Source: Pseudohongiella sp.
GTDB lineage: Bacteria > Pseudomonadota > Gammaproteobacteria > Pseudomonadales > Pseudohongiellaceae
DNA: 64,000 nt
Direction of reading: 5' to 3'
Assembly (NCBI RefSeq): GCF_011050365.1
Contig: NZ_DRFV01000002.1
Coordinates: 248,001-312,000 of the forward strand
Shown here: piece after piece, positions 1 through 8,764 of the stretch
How positions within the stretch are numbered: the first letter of the stretch is position 1
Layout of the letters: each line of letters starts with the position of its first letter
Made by a program: the position numbers and the translations under genes
Notes under the pieces: generated by a model
Told to the model about the DNA's origin: nothing
The model's database searches: none
Seen by the model: the letters and a program-made list of their open reading frames with translations, nothing else

Positions 1-2707
1 CGCCGCGACCTGCCTTACGGGTCAATTCTTCACGCATGCGTTTACGCATCTTGAGAACGTCAGCGGCCAGCGCTTCGGTGTCACGGGTTTGCGACAGAAT
101 GCCTGCCCGCAACGCCTCATAGTCGGCAATCATGGCCGCTGACCCGGCAACCGCCCGCGAGCGCACCAGAGCCTGCTGCTCCCAGGTCCAGGCTTCCTTT
201 TGCTGATACTGCTCAAAGGCCGGCAACGTGCTCACCAGTAAACCCGACTCACCGGACGGACGCAGGCGCATGTCCACTTCGTATAACTTGCCCGACATGG
301 TATGCGTACCCAGCATGGTAATCACGCGCTGTGCCATTCGCGTATAAAATTCGCGACTGTTAATGCACTTCTGGCCATCACTGGTGACGGTATCTTCATC
401 CAGCGCACCGTCATGCAGGAACACCAGGTCCAGATCCGAGATATAACTCAGCTCGATGCCACCCAGTTTGCCGTAGGCCACCGCGACAAAGTCCATGGTG
501 CCGTGACTACCGCTCTGATTGACCGGATAGCCGTGTTTGCGCACCAGATGTTGCCAGCACAACGCCAGCACCTGCTCAAGTACAGCTTCTGCGGTAAAGG
601 TCAGATAATCACTGACTTTCATCACCGTCATGGTGCCGGTGATCTGCGCAGCCGCCACCTGCAGGGTATGGGATAACTTGAAGTAGCGCAGGTACTCCAT
701 CTGTTCTTCAAAGCTGTCTTCACCCAGGCGTAATAACCCCTGTGCCAGCTCGGCCTGCAGCTCGGATTTTTCCGGCGGCTTTTCCATTACCGTCAGCAGT
801 TCATCGAGCAACACCGGGTGTTTACTCAGGAACTCGGCAACAAACGGACTGGCGGTACACAGGCGCACAAACTGTTTCATTGCGCCCGGGTTTTCTGACA
901 ACAACACAATATAGGCGGTACGCCTGGCCACCGCTTCCACCATTTTCATGACCCGGGTAAAACCCACACTGGGCGTTTTTTCCGTCGCCAGTGTCGCCAG
1001 CAACAAAGGCATGAAGCGCGCGAAGCGGGTACGACTTTCCGCCGGCAGGGTCTGAAACACTTTCTCTTTGCGGAAATCGATAAGCTCCTGCCAGGTTCGT
1101 TCCGGCGCCTCGTAACCGAATTCGGTCAGCAGGCTGAGCGCTGCCTTCTCGTTCAGCTCCTGTTGCCACAGACCCTGCAAGGCATCGTCGTCAACGTCGT
1201 GGCGACTGGAGTCGTCATCCTCTTCATCGCTGTGAATGACGTCTGTGAAATGCTGACGCACAATATCGCGATGTTGTTCCAGAATGGACATCAAGGTCGA
1301 CCAATCCGCACTTCTGACGTCAGGCACTGCCATTGCCACCGCGACGCGTAACTGCTCCTGCGCCGACGCCGGCAGTGATTGCGTCTGTTTATTGGCAAAG
1401 CCCTGCAGCTTGTGCTCCAGGTCGCGCAGGAAGCTGTAGGAGTTGCGCAGCGCCTGTACAGTTTCCGCTGGCAGGTAACCGCCTTCGCTCAGCACAGCCA
1501 TGGCTTCGTACAGCGAGGTCTGTTGCAGACGTTTGTCGCGACCACCATGCACCATTTGCAAAGCCTGTATGACAAACTCGACTTCGCGAATGCCTCCGGC
1601 GCCCAGCTTGATATCCTGGCTCATGCCTTTTTTGCGCACCTGCTTGTTGATCTGCTGCTTCATACTGCGCAGTGATTCAAAGGCGGAGAAATCCAGATAG
1701 CGTCGGTAGCTGAACGGGCGCAGCCGTTGCATCAACTCGGCACCTGCGATGCTGTCACCCGCCACCGTACGCGCCTTGATCATGGCGTAGCGTTCCCAGT
1801 CACGGCCCTGTGACTGATAATAATTTTCCATGGCGTCGAAGCTGCACACCAGCACACCTTCGCCGCCATAAGGCCGCAGACGCATGTCCACACGGAACAC
1901 AAAACCATCGGCAGTGACTGCATCCAGCGCATCCACCAGTTGCTGTCCCAGGCGCAGGAAAAATTGCTGACAACTGACGCCTTTGTCAGTCTCCCCGGAT
2001 TCGGGGTAGGCAAAAATCAGGTCGATGTCGGAGGACAGGTTGAGTTCATGGGCGCCCAGCTTGCCCATGCCCAGCACCACCATTTTCATGGCCTGACCCG
2101 AACGCTCGCCAATCGGTTCTCCGTGTGCCTGCACGGCCCAGTGATGCAGCTGGTTCAGCGTGACATCCAGACAGGCTTCCGCCAGTGCCGAGACTTCTGC
2201 TGCGGTTTCGCGCACCGTTGACAGTTTGCAGACATCGCGCCAGATCAGGCGCAGCATCTGCCGCTGCTGGAACTGGCGCAGGATGGATTTTAGTTGCGCT
2301 TCATCGGACTGTTGATTTCGCTCAGGCTGTTTATTTCGCTCAGGCTGTTGATTTCGCTCAGGCTGTTGATTTAGCTCAGGCTGCCCGGACAGCTCTGCCA
2401 GCGCCTGCTGCAATTGTTGCGCGTAGTCATCCTTGATCAGGTGCAGCAATTCTTCTGATTTGACCAGTTCCACCAGCAGTGACGGTTTCTCAATACAGAC
2501 ATTGGCGGCGTAATCACTGGCTGCCCACACCAGTGCCATCTGCTCTGCCAGCCGACCCTGTTGCGCCAGCAATTCGGGCAACCCCGAAGGCGCATCCTGT
2601 TCGCGCTCCAGCAGACGCTGCCAGTAACGCTCCAGGACTGGATGAAGGGCGGCGGGCAGGTGGTCGCAGGGCAATTGATCAAAAACGGGGTTGGCGCTGT
2701 CTGGCAT
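1..2707 (-). CDS. glnE: Bifunctional glutamine synthetase adenylyltransferase/deadenylase GlnE (3' end outside window)
   Basis: Cytoplasmic enzyme that adds AMP to, and removes it from, glutamine synthetase, tuning nitrogen assimilation. The reverse strand reads open from ATG at 2707 (AAAGGA eight bases before it) to the window edge, 902 codons. Two nucleotidyltransferase halves are visible: SSDIDLIF near residue 224 (deadenylylase half) and ISDLDLVF near residue 755 (adenylylase half), plus MRLRPYGGEG and MRLRPSGESG signatures in each. About 90 C-terminal residues are probably missing. The first motif sits roughly 50 residues later than in E. coli GlnE; part of that is an in-frame hexapeptide repeat (see repeat at 2311-2382). 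The family assignment is firm. Confidence 0.97.
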   Translation of the reverse strand, partial: MPDSANPVFDQLPCDHLPAALHPVLERYWQRLLEREQDAPSGLPELLAQQGRLAEQMALVWAASDYAANVCIEKPSLLVELVKSEELLHLIKDDYAQQLQQALAELSGQPELNQQPERNQQPERNKQPERNQQSDEAQLKSILRQFQQRQMLRLIWRDVCKLSTVRETAAEVSALAEACLDVTLNQLHHWAVQAHGEPIGERSGQAMKMVVLGMGKLGAHELNLSSDIDLIFAYPESGETDKGVSCQQFFLRLGQQLVDALDAVTADGFVFRVDMRLRPYGGEGVLVCSFDAMENYYQSQGRDWERYAMIKARTVAGDSIAGAELMQRLRPFSYRRYLDFSAFESLRSMKQQINKQVRKKGMSQDIKLGAGGIREVEFVIQALQMVHGGRDKRLQQTSLYEAMAVLSEGGYLPAETVQALRNSYSFLRDLEHKLQGFANKQTQSLPASAQEQLRVAVAMAVPDVRSADWSTLMSILEQHRDIVRQHFTDVIHSDEEDDDSSRHDVDDDALQGLWQQELNEKAALSLLTEFGYEAPERTWQELIDFRKEKVFQTLPAESRTRFARFMPLLLATLATEKTPSVGFTRVMKMVEAVARRTAYIVLLSENPGAMKQFVRLCTASPFVAEFLSKHPVLLDELLTVMEKPPEKSELQAELAQGLLRLGEDSFEEQMEYLRYFKLSHTLQVAAAQITGTMTVMKVSDYLTFTAEAVLEQVLALCWQHLVRKHGYPVNQSGSHGTMDFVAVAYGKLGGIELSYISDLDLVFLHDGALDEDTVTSDGQKCINSREFYTRMAQRVITMLGTHTMSGKLYEVDMRLRPSGESGLLVSTLPAFEQYQQKEAWTWEQQALVRSRAVAGSAAMIADYEALRAGILSQTRDTEALAADVLKMRKRMREELTRKAGRG
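2311..2382 (-). repeat. Four 18-bp tandem repeats inside glnE (QPERNQ hexapeptide)
   Basis: Four direct 18-bp units (gttgatttcgctcaggct and one- or two-base variants) lie head to tail and in frame with glnE. On the coding strand they give QPELNQ-QPERNQ-QPERNK-QPERNQ, a Pro/Glu/Arg/Asn/Gln linker at about residues 109-132, ahead of the first catalytic motif. This is read directly from the sequence; copy-number change would keep the frame. Confidence 0.93.
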
Positions 2708-2880
2708 GAGATCCTTTGGGTTGACCCGACCGGCCTGGCGGTGCGAGCTCTGGTCACTGGCTCCGGGTTATACTGTCATCCGGGGTTCACTGTCATCCTT
2801 AGCCCGATAAGTTTATACTGCAGCGCCTCAAATACAAGCCGCAGACGCCCGTGCGCGGCGCATTCAGGACTGTCATTGTT

Positions 2881-4851
2881 ATGCTGCTGTTCCGACTCAA
2901 TAACCTCTCCCTCGCTTTCGGCGATCAGCCCCTGCTGGATCAGGTCAATCTGACTATCCACAAAGGCGAACGCATCGGCATTCTGGGGCAGAACGGTGCC
3001 GGTAAATCCACCTTCATGAAAGTGCTGATGGGCCAGATCGTGCCCGATAGCGGCGAGCTGTGGCGAGCGGAAAGCATCAAAGTGGCCTATCTGGACCAGA
3101 GCCTGCCGGCGCAGGATGAGCAGAGCATCTACGACTATATCGCCAACGGCCTGGAAGGCCTGGGCGCAGTGCTGGCCCGCTACCATGCGCTGACCCACGA
3201 CGAAAACCTGGACTGGGGCGACGAGAAGAACATGCATGAGCTGGGCTCATTGCAAAAGAAGATAGAAGAGCGCGACGGCTGGGCATTCGAGCACAAAATC
3301 GAAGGCATGCTGGATATTCTCAACCTGCCCGCAGACGCCCGCATGAAGACCTTGTCCGGCGGCAGTCGACGCCGCGCCGCACTGGGTCGGGCATTGATCA
3401 GTGACCCCGACCTGCTGATGCTGGACGAGCCCACCAACCACCTGGATATCCCGACGATTGAGTGGCTAGAAAAGGCGATCAAGGATTTTCGCGGCGCCGT
3501 GCTGGTAATCACGCACGATCGCCACTTTTTGCAGCAAATAAGCAACCGGATTATAGAGCTGGACCGTGGCCATCTGCGCAGCTGGGACTACGGCTACGAG
3601 AGTTTTCTGGAATTCCGCGACCAGCAAATGGAAGCCGAAGACAAGGCCAATGCCGAGTTTGACAAGAAACTGGCCGACGAGGAGCGTTGGATACGCCAGG
3701 GCGTTAAAGCCCGCCGTACGCGCAACGAAGGTCGCGTCAGGGCACTGGAGAAAATGCGCGAAGAGCGCAGTCAGCGCCGGGAACAGACCGGCAAGGCCAA
3801 GTTCGGCCTGGAACAGGGCGCCAGCTCGGGCAAGATTGTGGTGGAAGCCAACAATCTGACCCACGGCTACGACAAACCCATCCTGAAGAACTTCTCCACC
3901 AAGATTCTGCGTGGCGACCGCGTCGGTTTTATTGGCGCCAACGGCAGCGGCAAAACCACGTTGCTGCGCATCCTGCTGGGCGAAACGCAACCGGACGAGG
4001 GCGAAGTCAAACTGGGCACCAATCTGGACATCCTGTACTTCGACCAGCTACGCAACAAACTGGACCCGGAGGCGACTGTGATCGACAACCTTGCCGAGGG
4101 CCGCGAATTCATCGAAATAAACGGCAAGAACCGGCATGTGATCAGTTACCTGCAGGACTTCCTGTTCCCGCCCAAGCGCACCCGACAACCGGTCAAATCG
4201 CTGTCCGGTGGTGAGCAGAACCGGTTGATTCTGGCCAAGCTGTTCAGCAAGCCGGCCAACCTGATCGTGCTCGACGAACCGACCAATGACCTGGACATGG
4301 AAACCCTGGAGCTGCTGGAAGAACTGCTGCTGGAGTTTACCGGCACCCTGCTGGTAGTGAGCCACGACCGGAAATTTATCGACAACGTAATCACCAACTG
4401 TATCGTGTTTGAAGCGCCCGGCGTCGTCAAAGAGTATGTTGGTGGGTATCAGGACTGGCTGAATCAGGGCGGCAAGATGATGTCCTTCGAAGACGCGCCA
4501 TCCGAGGCCAAGGCGGCGGCAGAAAAAGCGGCAGCGCCTGCCGCGAGCAAAGCGCCTGCGGCGAGCAAAGACTCTGCAGCGGGCAAGGCACCTGCAGCAA
4601 GCAAAACCAAAGCGCCAGCAGCTGCAGCCAGAAAACTGTCCCACAAAGAACAACGGGAACTGGAGCAAGTAACCCAAAGCATCGAAAAAACCGAGGCCGA
4701 CATTACCGATATGACCCGGCAAATGGAAGACCCCGGTTTTTATGACCAGGCCCCGGCCGAGGTGCAGAAAAAACTGCAGCAACTGGCAGCACTGCAGGCA
4801 ACCCTGGACCAGTTGTTTGAGCGCTGGGCCGAGCTGGAAGGCGGCGACTGA
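2881..4851 (+). CDS. uup: ABC-F family ATPase Uup
   Basis: Soluble ABC-F protein with two ATPase cassettes and no membrane domain; Uup acts on ribosomes and structured nucleic acids and affects precise transposon excision. From ATG at 2881 the product is 656 residues. Walker A GQNGAGKST lies at residues 36-44, the first signature is LSGGSRRR, the first Walker B runs into DEPTNHLD, and the second cassette has GANGSGKTT, LSGGEQNR and DEPTNDLD. The inter-domain linker matches Uup closely (RQGVKARRTRNEGRV). An Ala/Lys-rich linker near residues 560-600 leads to the C-terminal coiled coil typical of Uup. The open frame extends 10 codons upstream, but family alignment favours 2881. Confidence 0.95.
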   Translation: MLLFRLNNLSLAFGDQPLLDQVNLTIHKGERIGILGQNGAGKSTFMKVLMGQIVPDSGELWRAESIKVAYLDQSLPAQDEQSIYDYIANGLEGLGAVLARYHALTHDENLDWGDEKNMHELGSLQKKIEERDGWAFEHKIEGMLDILNLPADARMKTLSGGSRRRAALGRALISDPDLLMLDEPTNHLDIPTIEWLEKAIKDFRGAVLVITHDRHFLQQISNRIIELDRGHLRSWDYGYESFLEFRDQQMEAEDKANAEFDKKLADEERWIRQGVKARRTRNEGRVRALEKMREERSQRREQTGKAKFGLEQGASSGKIVVEANNLTHGYDKPILKNFSTKILRGDRVGFIGANGSGKTTLLRILLGETQPDEGEVKLGTNLDILYFDQLRNKLDPEATVIDNLAEGREFIEINGKNRHVISYLQDFLFPPKRTRQPVKSLSGGEQNRLILAKLFSKPANLIVLDEPTNDLDMETLELLEELLLEFTGTLLVVSHDRKFIDNVITNCIVFEAPGVVKEYVGGYQDWLNQGGKMMSFEDAPSEAKAAAEKAAAPAASKAPAASKDSAAGKAPAASKTKAPAAAARKLSHKEQRELEQVTQSIEKTEADITDMTRQMEDPGFYDQAPAEVQKKLQQLAALQATLDQLFERWAELEGGD

Positions 4852-4892
4852 CGCAAAATCAGGCGTGCCATAGAACTGTTTTGATCGCCCGT

Positions 4893-4925
4893 CCGTACAA
4901 TCGGACAGCTTCCCGTACAATCGGA
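4893..4925 (+). repeat. Two 13-bp direct repeats upstream of the DUF1295 gene
   Basis: ccgtacaatcgga occurs at 4893-4905 and again at 4913-4925, a 20-bp periodicity (two helical turns). The second copy supplies the GGAG ribosome site of the next gene. It could be a small duplication or a two-site operator; nothing else decides between them. Confidence 0.7.
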
Positions 4926-4931
4926 GAAATC

Positions 4932-5849
4932 ATGACAGCGTCAGACAACAAAAATACCAACAGGTCTGCCAGCAATGGCAAGCTGCTGAGCTTTATTTTC
5001 ATTGCCGTGATATTCGCAGCGCTGATCGCCCTTGCCGGCAGTCAGCACGGCGCCCGGGCAAGCGTAGCCGGCATGGACATTCCGGTGTTCGCGCTCTGTG
5101 CCATTATTGCCTTTGGCCTTAACTGGCTTATCTTCCTGCCTTCCTATCTGGCAAAAACCGAACACTATTTTGATCTGACCGGCAGCCTCACCTTTGTCAC
5201 CGTCATTCTGACCGCGCTGGCACTGTCTCCGGATCAGGATTGGCGCGCTGCGGTTCTGGCCGTGCTGGTTTGTCTCTGGGCTACCCGACTGGGCGGATTT
5301 CTGTTCCTGCGCGTGCGCAAGGACGGCTCTGACGGCCGCTTTGACACCATCAAACCCCATTTCGTCCGCTTTTTACTGACCTGGACCCTGCAGGCAGTGT
5401 GGGTGTTTGTCAGCAGCGCCGCGGCACTGGCAGCGATTACCAATACCAACCGCGTTGAGCTGGATACCGTTGCCATCATCGGCATCGTCATGTGGCTCAC
5501 CGGTTTCACCATCGAAGCCATTGCGGATGCACAAAAACGAGCATTTCGCGCCAACGCCGCCAATGACGGCCAGTTTATCAGCTCCGGCCTGTGGGCCTGG
5601 AGTCGGCACCCCAACTACTTTGGTGAAATACTGTTATGGCTTGGCATCGCGGTTATCGCCCTGCCCGCACTGGATGGCTGGCAGCATGTCGCTCTGATCT
5701 CGCCCGTGTTCATCACCTTGCTGATCACCCGCGTCAGTGGCGTGCCAATGCTGGAAGCCCGCGCCCAAAAGCGCTGGGGTGACGACCCGGCCTACCAGGC
5801 CTACAAGGAAAACACGCCGCGCCTGATTCCACGCCCACCCAAGTCCTGA
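4932..5849 (+). CDS. DUF1295 / steroid 5-alpha-reductase-like integral membrane protein
   Basis: A 305-residue polytopic protein. The C-terminal part carries the DUF1295 signature (FRANAANDGQF followed by SRHPNYFGEI), the arrangement shared with steroid 5-alpha-reductases and isoprenylcysteine methyltransferases, where it binds NAD(P)H or SAM. About seven hydrophobic segments are visible. ATG at 4932 is preceded by GGAG; the open frame reaches 17 codons further upstream without a better start. The substrate is unknown for this family in bacteria. It follows uup on the same strand by 80 bp. Confidence 0.88.
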   Translation: MTASDNKNTNRSASNGKLLSFIFIAVIFAALIALAGSQHGARASVAGMDIPVFALCAIIAFGLNWLIFLPSYLAKTEHYFDLTGSLTFVTVILTALALSPDQDWRAAVLAVLVCLWATRLGGFLFLRVRKDGSDGRFDTIKPHFVRFLLTWTLQAVWVFVSSAAALAAITNTNRVELDTVAIIGIVMWLTGFTIEAIADAQKRAFRANAANDGQFISSGLWAWSRHPNYFGEILLWLGIAVIALPALDGWQHVALISPVFITLLITRVSGVPMLEARAQKRWGDDPAYQAYKENTPRLIPRPPKS

Positions 5850-5885
5850 GTTTTTTATGGGAAATCGGGGCGTGACCTGGTCTTC

Positions 5886-6023
5886 ATGCAATCCCCGATT
5901 GCTGCCATCTTTGGCGCCGTGCAGGCCTCACGCCGTTCGGCTCAAGAGTCCACGCAAACGGCCAATACGCTGGATGACACATCGACCCGGATGACGGAAC
6001 TGGTGCGTAAATTCAGCGTCTGA
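5886..6023 (+). pseudogene. Orphan C-terminal tail of a methyl-accepting chemotaxis protein (remnant or 45-aa ORF)
   Basis: A 45-codon frame whose last 27 residues (AQESTQTANTLDD... ending ELVRKFSV) match the spacing of the C-terminal end of chemoreceptors, where A-x-E-x(4)-A-x-x-L is followed by L-V-x-x-F-x-V. No signalling hairpin, HAMP or membrane domain lies upstream: the frame opens only at a stop at 5847-5849, the stop of the DUF1295 gene. No ribosome site is evident. It is most simply a relic of a deleted chemoreceptor gene. The resemblance is short, so a chance match is possible. Confidence 0.45.
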
Positions 6024-6100
6024 TGACTGGCCTGTATTAGTGCGGTATCCTTGCGGGGCACTTGAGTTTGTACAAGGCTCCACAAGGACACAATAAAAAT

Positions 6101-7624
6101 ATGCACATGCAAGACACCGACAACGATACCACCCTGACCTCTTCCTACTCCAAAGCTCAGTCCATCGGACTCGTGCTCGGGCCATTGTTGTTTGCCTTGA
6201 CCTTGCTGTTTTTTGCGCCGGAGGGCCTGAGCTTTGAAGCCCGGGCCGTGCTGGCGACAACCTTGTGGGTGGCCGTGTGGTGGATTACCGAAGCCATTCC
6301 GATACCGGCCACATCACTGCTGCCAATTTTTCTGTTGCCGGTCACCGGCGCTCTGGATACCGGCACCGTCACCTCAGCCTACGGCGACGATATTATTTTC
6401 CTGTTTCTGGGCGGCTTTTTTATCGCTACCGCCATGGAGAAATGGAATCTGCACAAACGTATTGCACTGGCGATCATTGCCTTTGTCGGCACCAGCACCC
6501 AGCGTATTCTGCTCGGTTTCATGATTGCCACCGCATTTCTGTCCATGTGGGTGTCTAATACTGCATCGGTGATGATGATGGTGCCGATGGCGCTGGCCAT
6601 CACCGCGCAGGTTGCCAGTTCCTTAAAAGGCAAACCGGAAGCCAATGATATTCCCATTTTTGAAAAAGCACTTATTTTCGGCGTGGGTTACGCCGGCACC
6701 ATCGGTGGCCTGGGCACGCTGATCGGCACACCGCCGAATATCATTCTGGCCGCCCAGGCGCGCCAACTGTTTGATGTCGATATTACCTTCGCCAGCTGGA
6801 TGATGATCGGGGTGCCCCTGGTTGTTGTGCTGATTGCCATCGCCTGGGTCTATCTGGGCCGGGTTGCGTTCAGGATGAGCATCAAGGGGTTGCCTGGTGG
6901 CAAGGCCATGATTCAGCAGGAACGTCATGCGCTGGGTAAAATTTCCTTTGAAGAAAAAGCAGTCGCGGCCATCTTTTCGTTTGCGGCCTTCATGTGGATC
7001 ACGCGCGGTTTTATCTGGACCGATCTGTTGCCGCAAATCACCGACGGCATGATAGCTGTGCTGGCCACCGTGTTGTTGTTTGTGATTCCCACGTCCGCCG
7101 AAAAAACATCGCGCGTGCTGGACTGGAAAGATTCCGTCAATATCCCCTGGGGCATCCTGTTGCTCTTTGGCGGCGGCCTGGCCATAGCCGCCGGTTTCCG
7201 TGGCACCGGCCTGTCCGAATGGATGGGCACGCAATTGACCGTGCTGGACGGCTTCCACCTGCTCATTATTATTGCCAGCGCCACGCTGCTGATTCTGTTC
7301 CTGACCGAGATCACCTCCAATACCGCGACCGCCACCATGATTCTGCCGGTGGTGGCTGCACTGGCACTGGCGCTGGATATTCATCCGTTTGCGCTGATGA
7401 TTCCCTGCGCGATGGCGGCCAATTGTGCCTTTATGCTGCCGGTCGGCACGCCACCCAATGCCATCATCTTTGCCACTAACAAGTTGACGATTCTGGACAT
7501 GGTGAAAACCGGCGCCGCCATGAACCTCATCGCCTCACTGCTGATAGTACTGGCGGTTTACTTTCTGGTGCCCGTTATCTGGGACCTGGATCTGACCTCG
7601 GTGCCGGCCGCATTCCGGCTCTGA
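6101..7624 (+). CDS. DASS/SLC13-family sodium-coupled anion (dicarboxylate) transporter
   Basis: Inner-membrane symporter of the divalent anion:Na+ family, relatives of VcINDY, which import C4-dicarboxylates, citrate or sulfate. The 507-residue product has the two SNT sodium/substrate motifs (VSNTASVMMM in the first half, TSNTATATMIL in the second) and the glycine-rich stretch ending IGTPPN. About 11-12 hydrophobic helices are visible. ATG at 6101 is chosen with AAGGA 12 bases upstream; a TTG 13 codons earlier is possible. It stands alone between the chemoreceptor remnant and a diguanylate cyclase. Substrate cannot be read from sequence; dicarboxylate is most likely from the SNT motifs. Confidence 0.93.
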   Translation: MHMQDTDNDTTLTSSYSKAQSIGLVLGPLLFALTLLFFAPEGLSFEARAVLATTLWVAVWWITEAIPIPATSLLPIFLLPVTGALDTGTVTSAYGDDIIFLFLGGFFIATAMEKWNLHKRIALAIIAFVGTSTQRILLGFMIATAFLSMWVSNTASVMMMVPMALAITAQVASSLKGKPEANDIPIFEKALIFGVGYAGTIGGLGTLIGTPPNIILAAQARQLFDVDITFASWMMIGVPLVVVLIAIAWVYLGRVAFRMSIKGLPGGKAMIQQERHALGKISFEEKAVAAIFSFAAFMWITRGFIWTDLLPQITDGMIAVLATVLLFVIPTSAEKTSRVLDWKDSVNIPWGILLLFGGGLAIAAGFRGTGLSEWMGTQLTVLDGFHLLIIIASATLLILFLTEITSNTATATMILPVVAALALALDIHPFALMIPCAMAANCAFMLPVGTPPNAIIFATNKLTILDMVKTGAAMNLIASLLIVLAVYFLVPVIWDLDLTSVPAAFRL

Positions 7625-7656
7625 CCTTCTACCCGATCCTGAACCCGACCCTGACC

Positions 7657-8730
7657 ATGACCAAAACCACATTACCCTACACGCCGCCGATCGATTTTCT
7701 GGATCTGTTACTGGACGCCGTTTGTGTCGTCGACCCGGACGGCATCATTGTTTATGTCTCCGCCGCCAGCGAGCAGGTTTTCGGCTATCACCCTGACGAA
7801 ATGATTGGCCGGGCGATCTTTGATTTTGTGTACCCCGATGATCTTGAGCACACCAAAAAGACCGCCGAACATGTGATGAAAACCGGCTCTATCAGGCATG
7901 CAGAGAACCGTTATATTCGCAAAGACGGCAGTATTGTTCACATCATGTGGACGGCGCGCTGGCTGACGGAAGACAAACTCCGCATTGGCGTCGCCCGCGA
8001 CATTACTCAACGCAGGCATGCCGAGGCAGTCCAGGTCGCACTTTATGCCATCTCGGAAGCGTCGCATACCGCCACTGACATCAGCGACCTGCACGAACGA
8101 CTGCATGACATTGTCAACGCGCTGGATTTACCTGACTTTCATGACGAGAACCGCCAGAGCGAACAGGACCGGACGCACTGGCAGCTGATTGCGACACAGA
8201 TCTCCGAGGCGATGACCCGTCGTGAGTTATTTGATCGCCTGCGCCACGTCGCCCAGTATGATTCGCTGACCGGCCTGCCCAATCGTGAACTGTTGTCCGA
8301 TCGAATTCGCACCGCACTGGCGCGCGCGCGCCGCAAACAAACGTCGTTCGCCCTGCTGTTCCTTGATCTCAATGGTTTCAAACGGATCAATGATTCACTT
8401 GGCCATGCTGCCGGCGACCAGCTGCTGCAGCGGGTGGCGCATCGCCTGAGCCAGTCAATCCGTGAATCCGACACCGCGGCACGCCTGGGCGGCGATGAAT
8501 TTGTCATTCTGGTGGAAGGGATCAACAAACAGCATAGTGCACAGAGTGTCGCAGACAAACTGCTCGAGGCTTTTGACACCCCGTTCCTGCTGGAAGGCAC
8601 GGAGCTGACCATTACACCCAGTATCGGTATTGCCGTATACCCTTATGACGGCGAGGATGAGCTCACACTGCTGAAACATGCCGACAATGCCATGTATGTT
8701 GCCAAAGGCCGTCAAAGACCGCCGCTTTGA
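7657..8730 (+). CDS. PAS-GGDEF diguanylate cyclase
   Basis: Predicted cytoplasmic c-di-GMP synthase of 357 residues with no membrane segment. A PAS domain occupies about residues 12-125 (VYPDDLEH and RYIRKDGS typical of PAS folds). A linker leads to a GGDEF domain starting at DSLTGLPNRELL. The active site GGDEF is at residues 278-282 and a product-inhibition I-site, RESD, lies exactly five residues upstream, so it should be active and feedback-inhibited. The end (VAKGRQRPPL) is slightly short for the family. The start lies 33 bp after the anion transporter stop, so co-transcription is plausible and the PAS domain could sense a related metabolite (inference). Confidence 0.95.
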   Translation: MTKTTLPYTPPIDFLDLLLDAVCVVDPDGIIVYVSAASEQVFGYHPDEMIGRAIFDFVYPDDLEHTKKTAEHVMKTGSIRHAENRYIRKDGSIVHIMWTARWLTEDKLRIGVARDITQRRHAEAVQVALYAISEASHTATDISDLHERLHDIVNALDLPDFHDENRQSEQDRTHWQLIATQISEAMTRRELFDRLRHVAQYDSLTGLPNRELLSDRIRTALARARRKQTSFALLFLDLNGFKRINDSLGHAAGDQLLQRVAHRLSQSIRESDTAARLGGDEFVILVEGINKQHSAQSVADKLLEAFDTPFLLEGTELTITPSIGIAVYPYDGEDELTLLKHADNAMYVAKGRQRPPL

Positions 8731-8764
8731 CAGCCCGCCTCGGTGACGGGCCGGCAATGGTCGC

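Noticed and set aside
4048-4920. 290-codon minus-strand frame opposite uup
   Set aside because: Low-complexity Cys/Arg-rich translation of the Ala/Lys linker; shadow of uup.
8733-8751. Terminator between the PAS-GGDEF and NHL genes
   Set aside because: Only a 5-bp stem (GCCCG/CGGGC) without a U tract; too weak to claim.
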